From a virus, in the IMG/VR virus record IMGVR_UViG_3300036760_000338, positions 1-38,668 of that record: DNA of 38,668 bases. One strand, given 5' to 3'. A program made the translations under genes and the position numbers. The notes beneath the pieces are model-generated. The model searched no databases and was not told where the DNA came from. It saw only the letters and a list, made by a program, of their open reading frames with translations. The first letter of the stretch is position 1. Every line of letters begins with the position of its first letter. Below, piece by piece: positions 5,710 through 12,058 of this stretch.

Positions 5710-5889
5710 TCACCCCCCTATTTTATCTTCGCCGATGTCCTCAATCTTTTTAAGACTGTTATTAAGGGCTGTTTCATATCCGTCTAGATAAGACGTTCTG
5801 ATTTGTGCCATTACCAGATTTTCTACGTTTGTAATTCTAGTTTTAATTTCCCTTAAAGCATCAAATATTTGGTCTATGTCTTCATTCAC
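5710..5889 (-). CDS. 59-aa coiled-coil protein, coupled to the ERF gene
   Basis: Frame from a GTG at 5889 that overlaps the TGA of the ERF-type gene as GTGA, to TGA at 5710-5712. The peptide (NEDIDQIFDALREIKTRI and onward) has a heptad-like helical pattern and no cysteine. The start/stop overlap implies it is translated by ribosomes finishing the annealing protein, so it could be a small partner of that protein. This is an inference from gene order only. Function unknown. Confidence 0.5.
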   Translation of the reverse strand: MNEDIDQIFDALREIKTRITNVENLVMAQIRTSYLDGYETALNNSLKKIEDIGEDKIGG

Positions 5890-6521
5890 ATTGTGCCCCT
5901 TGATTTTGATAAGCCCTTAAGTTTTTCAATAGCCTGAGAAGCCAAGAAATTCGTAAGTCCCGCGCGTGTAGGGGTACCGTATTGCTCTTGTAACCAGTCA
6001 GACGTTTCGCTAGCAGTCCAGCCCAAGCCTTCTACTATGGATGCGATGTAATCTAATTGTTTCTTACTAGGCTTTGCAGGGTCGGTATTTTGCGTGGGCA
6101 CCGCTTCACTGTATGTTTTGTGTGTAATGGTCACCTCAGCCCTTTGGCCATCATCATCTTCCGTTGCCAGACCGATTATTGCACAAAGGGCATAGCGCTT
6201 TGCGTAGGTAACGGCACTTCCCATTGCCTGTGGGGAATTGTCTTTGGCTATGAGTGGATACCAGCCACGAATCCATTCACCGGACTCATGCAAAAGTGTT
6301 GTAACTAAAAGGTTTTTGTCAGTTGTTTGAATAACGCAAAGACCGTTTTTGGACAGAACGGGTAACGCTGTTTCAAGACACCCTGATAGGTCTGCATAGT
6401 GTGATTTAAAAAATGGGTTAGTAGCCGTCTTAAGTGCCGGCTTCATAGTTGCCTGAACTTTACAAAGAGCGACGGCCAACTTTCCAACAGATTCAGATTG
6501 GTAGGCTAAGTGTGCTTCCAT
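5886..6521 (-). CDS. ERF-type single-strand DNA annealing protein
   Basis: 211-aa protein matching the ERF family of phage recombinases. The N-terminal core has SVGKLAVALCKVQATMKPAL, NPFFKSHYADL, a GL-x-VIQ segment, LLHESGEWI, and the hallmark GSAVTYAKRYALCAIIGL followed by EDDDG. ERF proteins form rings that anneal complementary single strands and allow recombination or genome circularisation without RecA. The C-terminal part (from about residue 150) is a variable helical region. GAAGGA precedes the ATG. It lies downstream of a promoter and an intrinsic terminator within its own leader, and is followed by a coupled small gene. It likely works with the exonuclease at 7827 and RusA at 1491. 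Confidence 0.9.
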   Translation of the reverse strand: MEAHLAYQSESVGKLAVALCKVQATMKPALKTATNPFFKSHYADLSGCLETALPVLSKNGLCVIQTTDKNLLVTTLLHESGEWIRGWYPLIAKDNSPQAMGSAVTYAKRYALCAIIGLATEDDDGQRAEVTITHKTYSEAVPTQNTDPAKPSKKQLDYIASIVEGLGWTASETSDWLQEQYGTPTRAGLTNFLASQAIEKLKGLSKSRGTM

Positions 6522-6591
6522 GTTTTCCTTCTACAAATAAAAAAGCCCCCGAGGCGTATTGCTTACCTCGGGAGCCATATCTTTCGTTCAT
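6493..6591 (-). CDS. Possible 32-aa leader peptide before the ERF gene
   Basis: Frame from ATG at 6591 (MNERYGSRGKQYASGAFLF) to TGA at 6493-6495, with AGGA about five bases upstream. It runs through the whole terminator hairpin at 6545-6575 and overlaps the ERF start by 29 bases in another frame. Ribosomes translating it would melt the hairpin, the geometry of translation-coupled attenuation. There is no run of one amino acid typical of biosynthetic leaders. It may be chance. Confidence 0.25.
   Translation of the reverse strand: MNERYGSRGKQYASGAFLFVEGKHGSTLSLPI
6536..6575 (-). terminator. Intrinsic terminator/attenuator in the ERF leader
   Basis: Minus-strand hairpin GCTCCCGAGG / CCTCGGGGGC (6575-6566 and 6554-6545; ten pairs with one U-G) with an 11-base loop, followed by TTTTTTATT. 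This is a good rho-independent terminator. It sits between the gene at 6678 and the ERF start at 6521, about 24 bases before the ATG. Confidence 0.85.
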
Positions 6592-6652
6592 GTCATCCTA
6601 ACAACAACGAAAAGAACACCAAACTGGTCGCAATACTGTTAAAACTACAATC

Positions 6653-6681
6653 GATATAAGACGATTAATTTATGGCGTCAA
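6653..6681 (-). promoter_or_regulatory. Sigma70-like promoter for the ERF operon
   Basis: On the minus strand, TTGACG (6681-6676), 17 bases, then TATATC (6658-6653). The -35 overlaps the stop codon of the upstream gene. The expected start is near 6646, giving a leader of about 125 bases that contains the hairpin at 6545-6575. Confidence 0.55.
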
Positions 6682-7091
6682 GCACATTTTGGACAATAAT
6701 ACGGTGGAAGAAAAATGTTCTTTCCATCCCAGTTTATGGCAAAAGTCTTCTTACATTTGTCGCAAAGATAATAAGAAGATACGCGCAATTCATTTGATGT
6801 TCTGGCGGGGGCATTGGCTAGCTTTGCATTTACCTTACCGAAGTTATCCTGAAGGCACCTAAGACTATGGTTTTTATTCACAAACCAATCATCGTTCATT
6901 CTAAGATATATTTTGATAGCGTCGGTAAGCCTGTCTAAGCCCACCTTTTTTATTAGGTCTTTAATCACAGTCTGGTCAGCTTGTTCGTTAATAAACACGG
7001 GTTGCGTTTTGTAACGTCTTTCGTATTCAGCAATATAGACTTCCTTTGCTGTGACTGTTCCAAGCGTTAATTCAAGTTCTAGTATTCCCAA
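6678..7091 (-). CDS. Hypothetical protein with C-terminal zinc ribbon, possibly replication-linked
   Basis: 137-aa protein. Residues 1-95 are helical (EYERRYKTQPVF, LKIYLRMNDDWFV-like pattern), resembling small phage replication-associated proteins of the kind found beside primosomal genes. Residues 109-136 carry CDKC and CPKC, a zinc ribbon. The start is a TTG at 7091 preceded by GGGAGAGG. It lies between the HNH nuclease and the ERF gene, among DNA metabolism genes, so a role in replication or recombination is likely, but no catalytic motif is seen. Confidence 0.6.
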   Translation of the reverse strand: MGILELELTLGTVTAKEVYIAEYERRYKTQPVFINEQADQTVIKDLIKKVGLDRLTDAIKIYLRMNDDWFVNKNHSLRCLQDNFGKVNAKLANAPARTSNELRVSSYYLCDKCKKTFAINWDGKNIFLPPYYCPKCA

Positions 7092-7210
7092 GACACACCT
7101 CTCCCGTTAGATTAATTCCATTTTATCGACGATTTATCAATCAAATTGCTGCGGTGCTAAGTATCTAATCTCCTAACCCAAAAAGTTTCCACTTGACCTA
7201 CGCTGCAAAT

Positions 7211-7275
7211 AATTAAAACTGAATTTTCCGCTTTTCTTTTTTTTATTTTTTTTTCTTTTTTAATTTTAATAAATT
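7211..7275. other. Poly-pyrimidine/poly-purine tract between genes
   Basis: The plus strand is almost pure T here (with a few C, A and G), the minus strand almost pure A, over about 40 bases between two leftward genes. It carries no hairpin and does not look like a terminator for the minus strand. It may give a bent or easily melted segment. I see no gene in the 183-base gap 7092-7274. Confidence 0.5.
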
Positions 7276-7709
7276 CAATCCGAAGACGTAGTCGTAGGAT
7301 TGACTCCCTGTTTCCTAATTATGGTTCTTTGAACAAATGGTTGTTTGATTTGACATCCCTTATTCAACCTATGGAGAGTTTCAATAAGTCTATTAGCTTT
7401 CTTTTGTGCTCTTTTAATCTTACGAGGATTTCTTAAAGCTTGATGAAATTGTTTTGAGGTTGGTCTGCTCCAGTTAATGCAATCAGAATTACTTTTACCA
7501 AGGTTACAGTCTTCGCAAAGAATCTGAAGATTGGATATGAGTAGCTCAAGTCTTGGGTGTGTTGACCTTGGTTTAATATGGTCAACATGTAATTTAATAC
7601 CGTCTTCTCGTGGGCTTCTACCACAGGCAGAGCAACATCCCTTACTAGCACGGATGGCTGCATAACGGATAACTCTCCACTCCCTAGATATATAAAAAGA
7701 ATCGCCCAA
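7275..7709 (-). CDS. HNH endonuclease
   Basis: 144-aa protein with a classic HNH core: CSAC at residues 26-29, LHVDHIKPRS at 40-49 (H41, D43, H44 of the beta-beta-alpha-metal site) and LQILCEDCNLGKSN at 61-74, with the second zinc knuckle CEDC. The basic C-terminal half (RKIKRAQKKANRLIE) may bind DNA. The start is a TTG at 7709 after a GGGG stretch. HNH proteins in phages are either homing nucleases or nicking helpers in packaging; away from the terminase and inside the recombination block, either is possible. Confidence 0.85.
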   Translation of the reverse strand: MGDSFYISREWRVIRYAAIRASKGCCSACGRSPREDGIKLHVDHIKPRSTHPRLELLISNLQILCEDCNLGKSNSDCINWSRPTSKQFHQALRNPRKIKRAQKKANRLIETLHRLNKGCQIKQPFVQRTIIRKQGVNPTTTSSD

Positions 7710-7826
7710 TGCCCAACCCCAGTTGATTTTCTAATGTGCGACTTGATAATTGATTTTAACGCTGATAGGCTAGAACCAATTAATCGTCGCTGATTATTTA
7801 TAGCGCTTGGCTCGCTGAAAAGCAAG

Positions 7827-8570
7827 TCAGGCGCTTTCTTTTTGTGGCACGATCACCTTATACCGGGTTAGATACCATCCAAAACATGCCTGACATTGCA
7901 TTTGCTGCCTAAGCCCAGAGGCATTTCCCCTAACACCCTTTTTTGTAACGTGGGAACTCCCGCAGTTAGGGCAACCCTCTCTCTCCTGAAGTTTAGCCAT
8001 GGAAGGATGATTCTGAATATAGGGTAAAAACCGCATATACACCTTTTCTAAAAGCGCTACGTCTTGCAAATTATAAGAACGCATCCTCTCCCATGCCTCG
8101 CTATCCCCCGCCATACACTTCAACCACAAGTCAAAGCCTTCGTGCTTTACTTTACGGCCCAGGCCTAAATGCTGGCCCAAATCATCTAGGGAATTTGAGT
8201 TAAATGAGAAGTAGCGTTTTGCAACAAGCTTCGTATCTATCGACGTTATAATCTTAGTAGGCTTCAACTTATGGTATAGGAACCGAGCCCGGGACTTCTT
8301 AATATCAAACTGATTTCCATTGTGAGCCACAATTATATCCGACTCATTAAAGAGCCGATGGATATGGACCGCTAAAGCTTTATCGTCCTTACAATCAAAG
8401 TCTTTCCTACAAAGGCAAAAAAGCTTAGACTCACCCACCCACTTCCACGCCACACTTAAAAGCTCCCACTCCTTAGCATAGGCAATGATGTTGGTTTCCC
8501 ACTTGGTCCACGAATAACCAAGCGAAGGTGATATTTCGATGTCGAACAAAAGAACCCGAGGTTTCTTCAT
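7827..8570 (-). CDS. DEDD-type 3'-5' exonuclease with C-terminal zinc ribbon
   Basis: 247-aa protein with the three exonuclease motifs of the RNase H-like/DnaQ fold: LFDIEI (D10, E12), DIIVAHNGNQFD (D89) and YNLQDV (Y166, D170; the YxxxD form, DEDDy). Residues 200-229 add a ribbon CPNC...CQAC like those of transposases and replication proteins. It looks like the proofreading domain of a family-B polymerase standing alone, with no polymerase gene in the genome. It could trim DNA ends for the ERF annealing protein. AGGAG precedes the ATG at 8570. It is the first gene of the leftward block. Confidence 0.85.
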   Translation of the reverse strand: MKKPRVLLFDIEISPSLGYSWTKWETNIIAYAKEWELLSVAWKWVGESKLFCLCRKDFDCKDDKALAVHIHRLFNESDIIVAHNGNQFDIKKSRARFLYHKLKPTKIITSIDTKLVAKRYFSFNSNSLDDLGQHLGLGRKVKHEGFDLWLKCMAGDSEAWERMRSYNLQDVALLEKVYMRFLPYIQNHPSMAKLQEREGCPNCGSSHVTKKGVRGNASGLRQQMQCQACFGWYLTRYKVIVPQKESA

Positions 8571-8660
8571 GAACGACTCCTGTTTTATTGGATTTTTTGG
8601 GGAGGCCAGTATAGTCTATCACACGATGATGTGGCGGTGGATTATCGGAAGCCGATTGTT

Positions 8661-8700
8661 TTAAAAAGAAACCCCCAATAGACACTATGTCTATCAGGGG
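8661..8700 (-). terminator. Minus-strand intrinsic terminator upstream of the exonuclease gene
   Basis: Hairpin with a seven-pair inner stem (ATAGACA 8678-8684 with TGTCTAT 8688-8694), a small internal loop and a four-pair CCCC/GGGG base, followed on the minus strand by TTTCTTTTT. It lies 90 bases before the exonuclease ATG and has no gene upstream for several hundred bases, so it ends either a short RNA or unwanted antisense transcription. Confidence 0.65.
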
Positions 8701-8990
8701 CTCCCTCGTAGCATTTCTATCCGAACTATGTTTCCCGAATATATCCTATCACTGACTAAAACTTATACACCTACCTTGATCGCAATCTGGTCCCAGGACC
8801 GTCAACACTCAACTACAGAAACAGTGAAATTGAAAAATACTTTGGAAAATCAAACATTTCTGAGTTTTCGAAGGAAATTGAGTTGAAAGTTGATGCAAGC
8901 AGCAAGGCGGAAGGAAAATCGGCCAATGTTTGACAACGTGCGTTTAAATGCCCCAGGACGCGAAAGTAAGGCCTTACCCTTATCCCAGCA

Positions 8991-9018
8991 TGGTCAGAAT
9001 CAGGCTATAGGCTATAAT
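8991..9018 (+). promoter_or_regulatory. Rightward promoter candidate
   Basis: TGGTCA (8991-8996), 16 bases, TATAAT (9013-9018). The -10 is perfect, the -35 matches four of six. The GGCTATA element is duplicated just upstream of the -10. Confidence 0.45.
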
Positions 9019-9068
9019 TTGTAGATTGTGAAATTACGTAACTATGCGTTATTACTAGGCTAATGTGG

Positions 9069-9097
9069 TTGACTTAATGCGTTATAGATAGTATAGT
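9069..9097 (+). promoter_or_regulatory. Strong rightward sigma70-like promoter
   Basis: TTGACT (9069-9074), exactly 17 bases, TATAGT (9092-9097), five of six matches in each box. Expected start near 9104, giving a leader of about 36 bases with a small GGGC/GCCC hairpin before the AAGGAG of the gene at 9140. Likely the main early promoter of the rightward operon. Confidence 0.75.
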
Positions 9098-9128
9098 TTG
9101 GATGTGGGCAATTAAGCCCGAAACAAGG

Positions 9129-9459
9129 AGTTCCAGCTAATGAAAAAATCCAATAAAATACCCAAGGACATTGCTAAGTCAGTAGACGACTTTGCCATCT
9201 TACGAGACAAGATAAAGGCCCTAACAAGCCAGCTACAACTTCATAAAGATACGATCAGGGCTTATATGCATGAAACAGGGCAATCGGTCTGTGAAATCGA
9301 TGACCAAGTAGTCACCCTAACCATACAGGAAAGAGAATATTTCGATTTAACAACGGCCAAAAGAGTTCTTCATAAGAACGCCTTGGCACCGTTTCTTACA
9401 ATGAAAGAAGCCGAAATATTTAATGTAAGAGCGGCTAGCAAAAAAGCTTAGCTGGAACT
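9129..9459. repeat. 12-bp inverted repeat joining gene start and stop
   Basis: AGTTCCAGCTAA at 9129-9140 (the last A is the first base of the ATG) and its exact complement at 9448-9459 (spanning the TAG stop). In the mRNA, the ribosome-site/start region could pair with the stop region of the same gene. The right arm can also form a local CTTAG/CTAAG hairpin, so two alternative folds exist. Confidence 0.7.
9140..9451 (+). CDS. Hypothetical early protein
   Basis: 103-aa protein: a long N-terminal helix rich in Lys and Gln (LRDKIKALTSQLQLHKDTIRAYM), then a short beta-rich middle (SVCEIDDQVVTLTIQERE) and a helical end. Small phage proteins with this helix-plus-strand layout are common and uncharacterised. 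It is the first gene after the strong promoter at 9069, so likely highly expressed early. AAGGAG lies 10 bases before the ATG, and the start and stop regions are linked by a 12-bp inverted repeat. Function unknown. Confidence 0.65.
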   Translation: MKKSNKIPKDIAKSVDDFAILRDKIKALTSQLQLHKDTIRAYMHETGQSVCEIDDQVVTLTIQEREYFDLTTAKRVLHKNALAPFLTMKEAEIFNVRAASKKA

Positions 9460-9507
9460 AAGAGCCCGCTAGTCGGCGTTGTAGGCTAGTTTTTAAGGAG
9501 TACTTAT

Positions 9508-10167
9508 ATGAAAAACATGATTAAAATTCTAATGACCTTACAATTAATCGCTTGTAGCTCAACCCCACAAATAACCAGGTGGACATCGCCAGACTTACGG
9601 GCAGCAATCGACCCGTCGGGAATAGACAGCGAGCAATACGTTAAATTGCAAGCAGCCCTCATTGCCACAAATAAGTTCTTTATCGTCGATAGAGGCACCG
9701 GCTTTAAAGCCGTTGTTAAAGAGCAGGATCATCAGTGGGGAACTAAATATAGTAACTACCATGATGACGATACCGCAAATACCTTCGAGCGCTTTGGCGA
9801 CAAGGAACGCTATGCAAGACTTAAAAAACTGTATGGCGTTGGCAGCATCATAATCGCGTCCACTAAATGCGGTGCGGTTCAAGGCATGTGGAGCTACTAC
9901 GGGCTTTGCGAACAATACCTAGCACTCATAAATGCCAGCACCGGGGAAGTGATCACTGCGGTTAGTGGAAAAAGCGAAGATGGCGCAGTTAATTACTATG
10001 GCTCAATAGTCATCCCACCGAGCTGGGATAATACGGTAGAGAAATTCGTAAAATCCATTCCCAGGGAATACGTCCCAGAACAATACGACAATAAGATGCA
10101 GTTTTTTCGTGAAGTCGTAAAGGAAGATGCCCAACGTCACCGCGAAGTAAAAGCGGGCGGACTTTAA
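9508..10167 (+). CDS. Phage-encoded lipoprotein, CsgG/LpoB-like
   Basis: 219-aa protein with a short lipoprotein signal (MKNMIKILMTLQLIACSS; lipobox LIAC). The body has YVKLQAALIATNKFFIVDRG followed by a helix with VKEQDHQ, a YGVGSIIIAST strand and LALINASTGEVI. This order resembles the alpha/beta fold shared by CsgG (curli secretion) and LpoB/FlgT-type lipoproteins, in which a strand giving V-D-R is typical. There is no obvious pore-forming insert. AAGGAG seven bases before the ATG supports the start. Sitting second in the early operon, it would coat the periplasmic face of infected cells; superinfection exclusion or host-envelope control is a reasonable guess, unproved. Confidence 0.65.
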   Translation: MKNMIKILMTLQLIACSSTPQITRWTSPDLRAAIDPSGIDSEQYVKLQAALIATNKFFIVDRGTGFKAVVKEQDHQWGTKYSNYHDDDTANTFERFGDKERYARLKKLYGVGSIIIASTKCGAVQGMWSYYGLCEQYLALINASTGEVITAVSGKSEDGAVNYYGSIVIPPSWDNTVEKFVKSIPREYVPEQYDNKMQFFREVVKEDAQRHREVKAGGL

Positions 10168-10188
10168 AGGGACAATGTTATTAGGAAT

Positions 10189-10503
10189 TTAAGGATGTAA
10201 CTCGCGGGGGTGAATAAATTTACCCCCGGTTAGTTCCCAGCCAGACAACAACAACCATTCAAATAATGACCAATTTTTCCGGGCAAATGTAACAATACCC
10301 ATTTGATGAGCCGCAGAATGGCAACGCCTACAACTTGGGTACACATTCCACGAAGCGTCATCCCCACCCGCCCCGCGGGACTTAACATGACACGGATCTG
10401 AGGGAATTGAACCGCAGACAATACAAGGTTTACAATGGAAAGAATCGAGAAGCCCGCGATTGACAACACGCTGAGGTTTCACCATTGATTTAAATACTAT
10501 CAC
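10189..10503 (-). CDS. HNH-like zinc nuclease (DUF968/Ref type)
   Basis: 104-aa protein with CIVCG, then DPCHVKSRGAGGDD and CRRCHSAAHQMG, a zinc-bound His-Cys arrangement like phage Ref/DUF968 and NinG-type recombination nucleases: two cysteine pairs, with a catalytic-type His in CHVKSRG. The frame starts at a GTG at 10503; the ATG at 10485 (MVKPQRV) is at least as likely. It is the only leftward gene between the two early rightward clusters and starts 20 bases from the divergent gene at 10524. Likely acts on DNA during recombination. Confidence 0.75.
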   Translation of the reverse strand: MIVFKSMVKPQRVVNRGLLDSFHCKPCIVCGSIPSDPCHVKSRGAGGDDASWNVYPSCRRCHSAAHQMGIVTFARKNWSLFEWLLLSGWELTGGKFIHPRELHP

Positions 10504-10523
10504 AGTTTAAATTTTGTAACCAC

Positions 10524-10769
10524 ATGCAGCAATCTGACATCAGAATACACCCAAAATTAACCACAGTATCAGTGTCAAACGAGGGGCATATCTATTCTAA
10601 CAAAACTGGGAAAATGAGAAAAACATGGAAAACGAAACACGGCTACATGCTTTTGAGCCTTTGGAGATTGGGTTTAACTCAAGAAGAGATAGCCGGAGCA
10701 TTAGAATATTGTGTACCAACAATCATCAGAGCATTGAAAAAAAATGGATATAAAAGCACAAGAAATTAA
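10524..10769 (+). CDS. NUMOD4-like plus helix-turn-helix DNA-binding protein
   Basis: 81-aa protein. Residues 14-46 (SVSNEGHIYS, then GYMLLSL) resemble the NUMOD4 domain at the N-terminus of HNH homing endonucleases, and residues 48-77 (GLTQEEIAGALEYCVPTIIR) look like a helix-turn-helix of the kind at their C-terminus. The HNH nuclease core that normally lies between is absent. It may be a homing endonuclease reduced by deletion and kept as a DNA-binding protein or regulator. It overlaps the ParB-like gene by 26 bases. No Shine-Dalgarno sequence is visible. Confidence 0.6.
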   Translation: MQQSDIRIHPKLTTVSVSNEGHIYSNKTGKMRKTWKTKHGYMLLSLWRLGLTQEEIAGALEYCVPTIIRALKKNGYKSTRN

Positions 10770-11196
10770 ACTCGTCCCAATTTCAGAAATCAAACTCAAC
10801 CCGCGTAACTCTAACAAACACACCACACAACAAATAGAAAGGCTTGCAAACATAATTAAATATCAGGGATTTAGAGAGCCGGGCGTTATCTCCAATCTAT
10901 CAGGAGTATTAATTGCAGGTGAGGGGAGATATTTGGCGGCAAAGAAATTAGGTTTGGATAAAATGCCAGTAACCTACCAAGACTTTATTGATGCGGAGCA
11001 GGAGTACGCATTCGGGGTTTCAACAAATGCAATAGCTTCATGGGCACAACTAGACCTAAAAGCTATAAACCTAGACCTACAAGACCTAGGCCCAGACTTT
11101 CAAATTGATATGCTCGGAATTAAAAACTTCACAATAGATCCATCTGAGAAAGAAGAAAAACCCACCTGTGATGCCTGTGGACAAAAAATTAAATGA
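10744..11196 (+). CDS. ParB-like nuclease/DNA-binding domain protein
   Basis: 150-aa protein with a ParB N-terminal-type domain: PISEIKLNPRNSNKHTTQQI, then IIKYQGFREPGVIS and GVLIAGEGRYLAAKKLGL, the conserved order seen in phage ParB/Srx-fold proteins. Many phage versions sit next to terminase or DNA methylase genes; here there is no methylase and the terminase follows 1.4 kb on. The C-terminus ends in CDACGQKIK, half a zinc knuckle. It may bind or nick DNA near the packaging genes. The stop overlaps the next start as ATGA. Confidence 0.8.
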   Translation: MDIKAQEIKLVPISEIKLNPRNSNKHTTQQIERLANIIKYQGFREPGVISNLSGVLIAGEGRYLAAKKLGLDKMPVTYQDFIDAEQEYAFGVSTNAIASWAQLDLKAINLDLQDLGPDFQIDMLGIKNFTIDPSEKEEKPTCDACGQKIK

Positions 11197-11408
11197 ATAT
11201 CTGTAAGCAAGTAGAAGATTTTATTAAAGAATATGGTAAAGAAGAGTCCCGAATACTTAAAGACGGGGCCTTTAAATTTCAAATGCCTAACCTAGGCATA
11301 ATCACCATCCTCATAGAACATAACCATGTTAAAAAAGTTAAGCTCTATGACGGTTCAGAGCACTACTGGTTAAATGAAAAAGAAGAAAAACCTGATACAG
11401 TAAAGTAA
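11193..11408 (+). CDS. Small hypothetical protein
   Basis: 71-aa protein (MNICKQVEDFIKEYGKEESR and onward) with an early helix and then a beta-rich middle (LGIITILIEHNHVKKVKLYD). No motif recognised. Its ATG overlaps the TGA of the ParB-like gene, so it is translationally coupled to it. It belongs to the run of small genes before the terminase. Confidence 0.6.
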   Translation: MNICKQVEDFIKEYGKEESRILKDGAFKFQMPNLGIITILIEHNHVKKVKLYDGSEHYWLNEKEEKPDTVK

Positions 11409-11420
11409 CGGGAAGACAAA

Positions 11421-11621
11421 ATGATACCTGGCTTTGAAAAATTGAAAAAACAATACGAAGATAAGCTCTCTATGCTAGGCAAACCAGTTGAAATCAGAGC
11501 TAAAGAACACGATTTAATCGAAATAGAAATTGATGGTAATGTGTATGAAATCCCACATGCCCTGGCACTAGATAGCGCAGAACCTCAGCGTGCATTAAAC
11601 TGGTTTAATAGGTACCTTTAA
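11421..11621 (+). CDS. Small hypothetical protein
   Basis: 66-aa protein with an N-terminal basic helix (GFEKLKKQYEDKLSML) and a beta segment (HDLIEIEIDGNVYEIP). No recognised family. GGGAAG precedes the ATG. The TAA overlaps the small terminase start as TAATG, so expression of the two is linked. Confidence 0.6.
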   Translation: MIPGFEKLKKQYEDKLSMLGKPVEIRAKEHDLIEIEIDGNVYEIPHALALDSAEPQRALNWFNRYL

Positions 11622-12058
11622 TGGGTAGACCAGAACTAAAGATTGATGCAGAGCAAGTAAGAAACTTATCAAAGGCTCAATGGAGCGTTGAGTCAATTGC
11701 GACGCATTTCAAATGCGACCCACAGACAATCTACAACCGTTTTTCGGGAGAACTTAACGCGGGCAGGCAGGACTTAGCCAATCTAATTTGGAATAAATTA
11801 CTTCAGCGCGGCATTAAGGACAATTCTGACCGTGTACTCATACACTTAGCTGAGCGCGTCTTAGGACCGATTGTCAGGGAACTCAAAATTAGTGAAGAGC
11901 CAAAGTTCCAAAACAAAGAAGAAGCTGTGCAGAAGCTCAAAGAAGTTTTAAGTAGACTTGAAAGAGAAGTTGAACTTAAAGTAATTGCACCAGTAGAATC
12001 AACCGAAGCCATTGAAAGACCAAATCAAGATACGATCCCTGAAACAGTCGGACCTTGA
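11621..12058 (+). CDS. Terminase small subunit (candidate)
   Basis: 145-aa protein that begins MGRPELKIDAEQVRNLS and has a helix-turn-helix region (WSVESIATHFKCDPQTIYNRF) at residues 21-41, then a helical oligomerisation-like stretch and an acidic tail. This layout (GRP start, HTH near residue 30, GR-x-x-L after it) is typical of phage small terminase subunits that recognise the packaging site. It lies two genes upstream of the large subunit, as expected. Identification is by pattern and position. The C-terminal 47 bases overlap the next gene. Confidence 0.75.
   Translation: MGRPELKIDAEQVRNLSKAQWSVESIATHFKCDPQTIYNRFSGELNAGRQDLANLIWNKLLQRGIKDNSDRVLIHLAERVLGPIVRELKISEEPKFQNKEEAVQKLKEVLSRLEREVELKVIAPVESTEAIERPNQDTIPETVGP

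Larger units (their letters stand above)
8571..9139. promoter_or_regulatory. Divergent control region, largest non-coding gap
   Basis: 569 bases between the leftward exonuclease and the first rightward gene. It holds a minus-strand terminator (8661-8700), two rightward promoter candidates (8991-9018 and 9069-9097), a short palindrome ATCGG-AAG-CCGAT (8644-8656), another palindrome GGTCC-CA-GGACC (8789-8800) and a tandem GGCTATA repeat (9003-9017). No credible gene is seen: the frame 8760-8933 is open for 57 codons but has no start codon. Its position suggests the main early control region, possibly also the replication origin. Confidence 0.6.

Noticed and set aside
7433-7825. 130-aa leftward frame overlapping the HNH gene
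   Set aside because: It overlaps the clear HNH domain in another frame and has no recognisable pattern.
8760-8933. 57-codon open frame in the control region reading as plausible protein
   Set aside because: It has no ATG, GTG or TTG start near its beginning, no ribosome site, and an opening of this length is expected by chance.
10205-10228. CGGGGGT/ACCCCCG hairpin as terminator of the lipoprotein gene
   Set aside because: It lies inside the convergent HNH-like coding sequence and has no T-run on either side.
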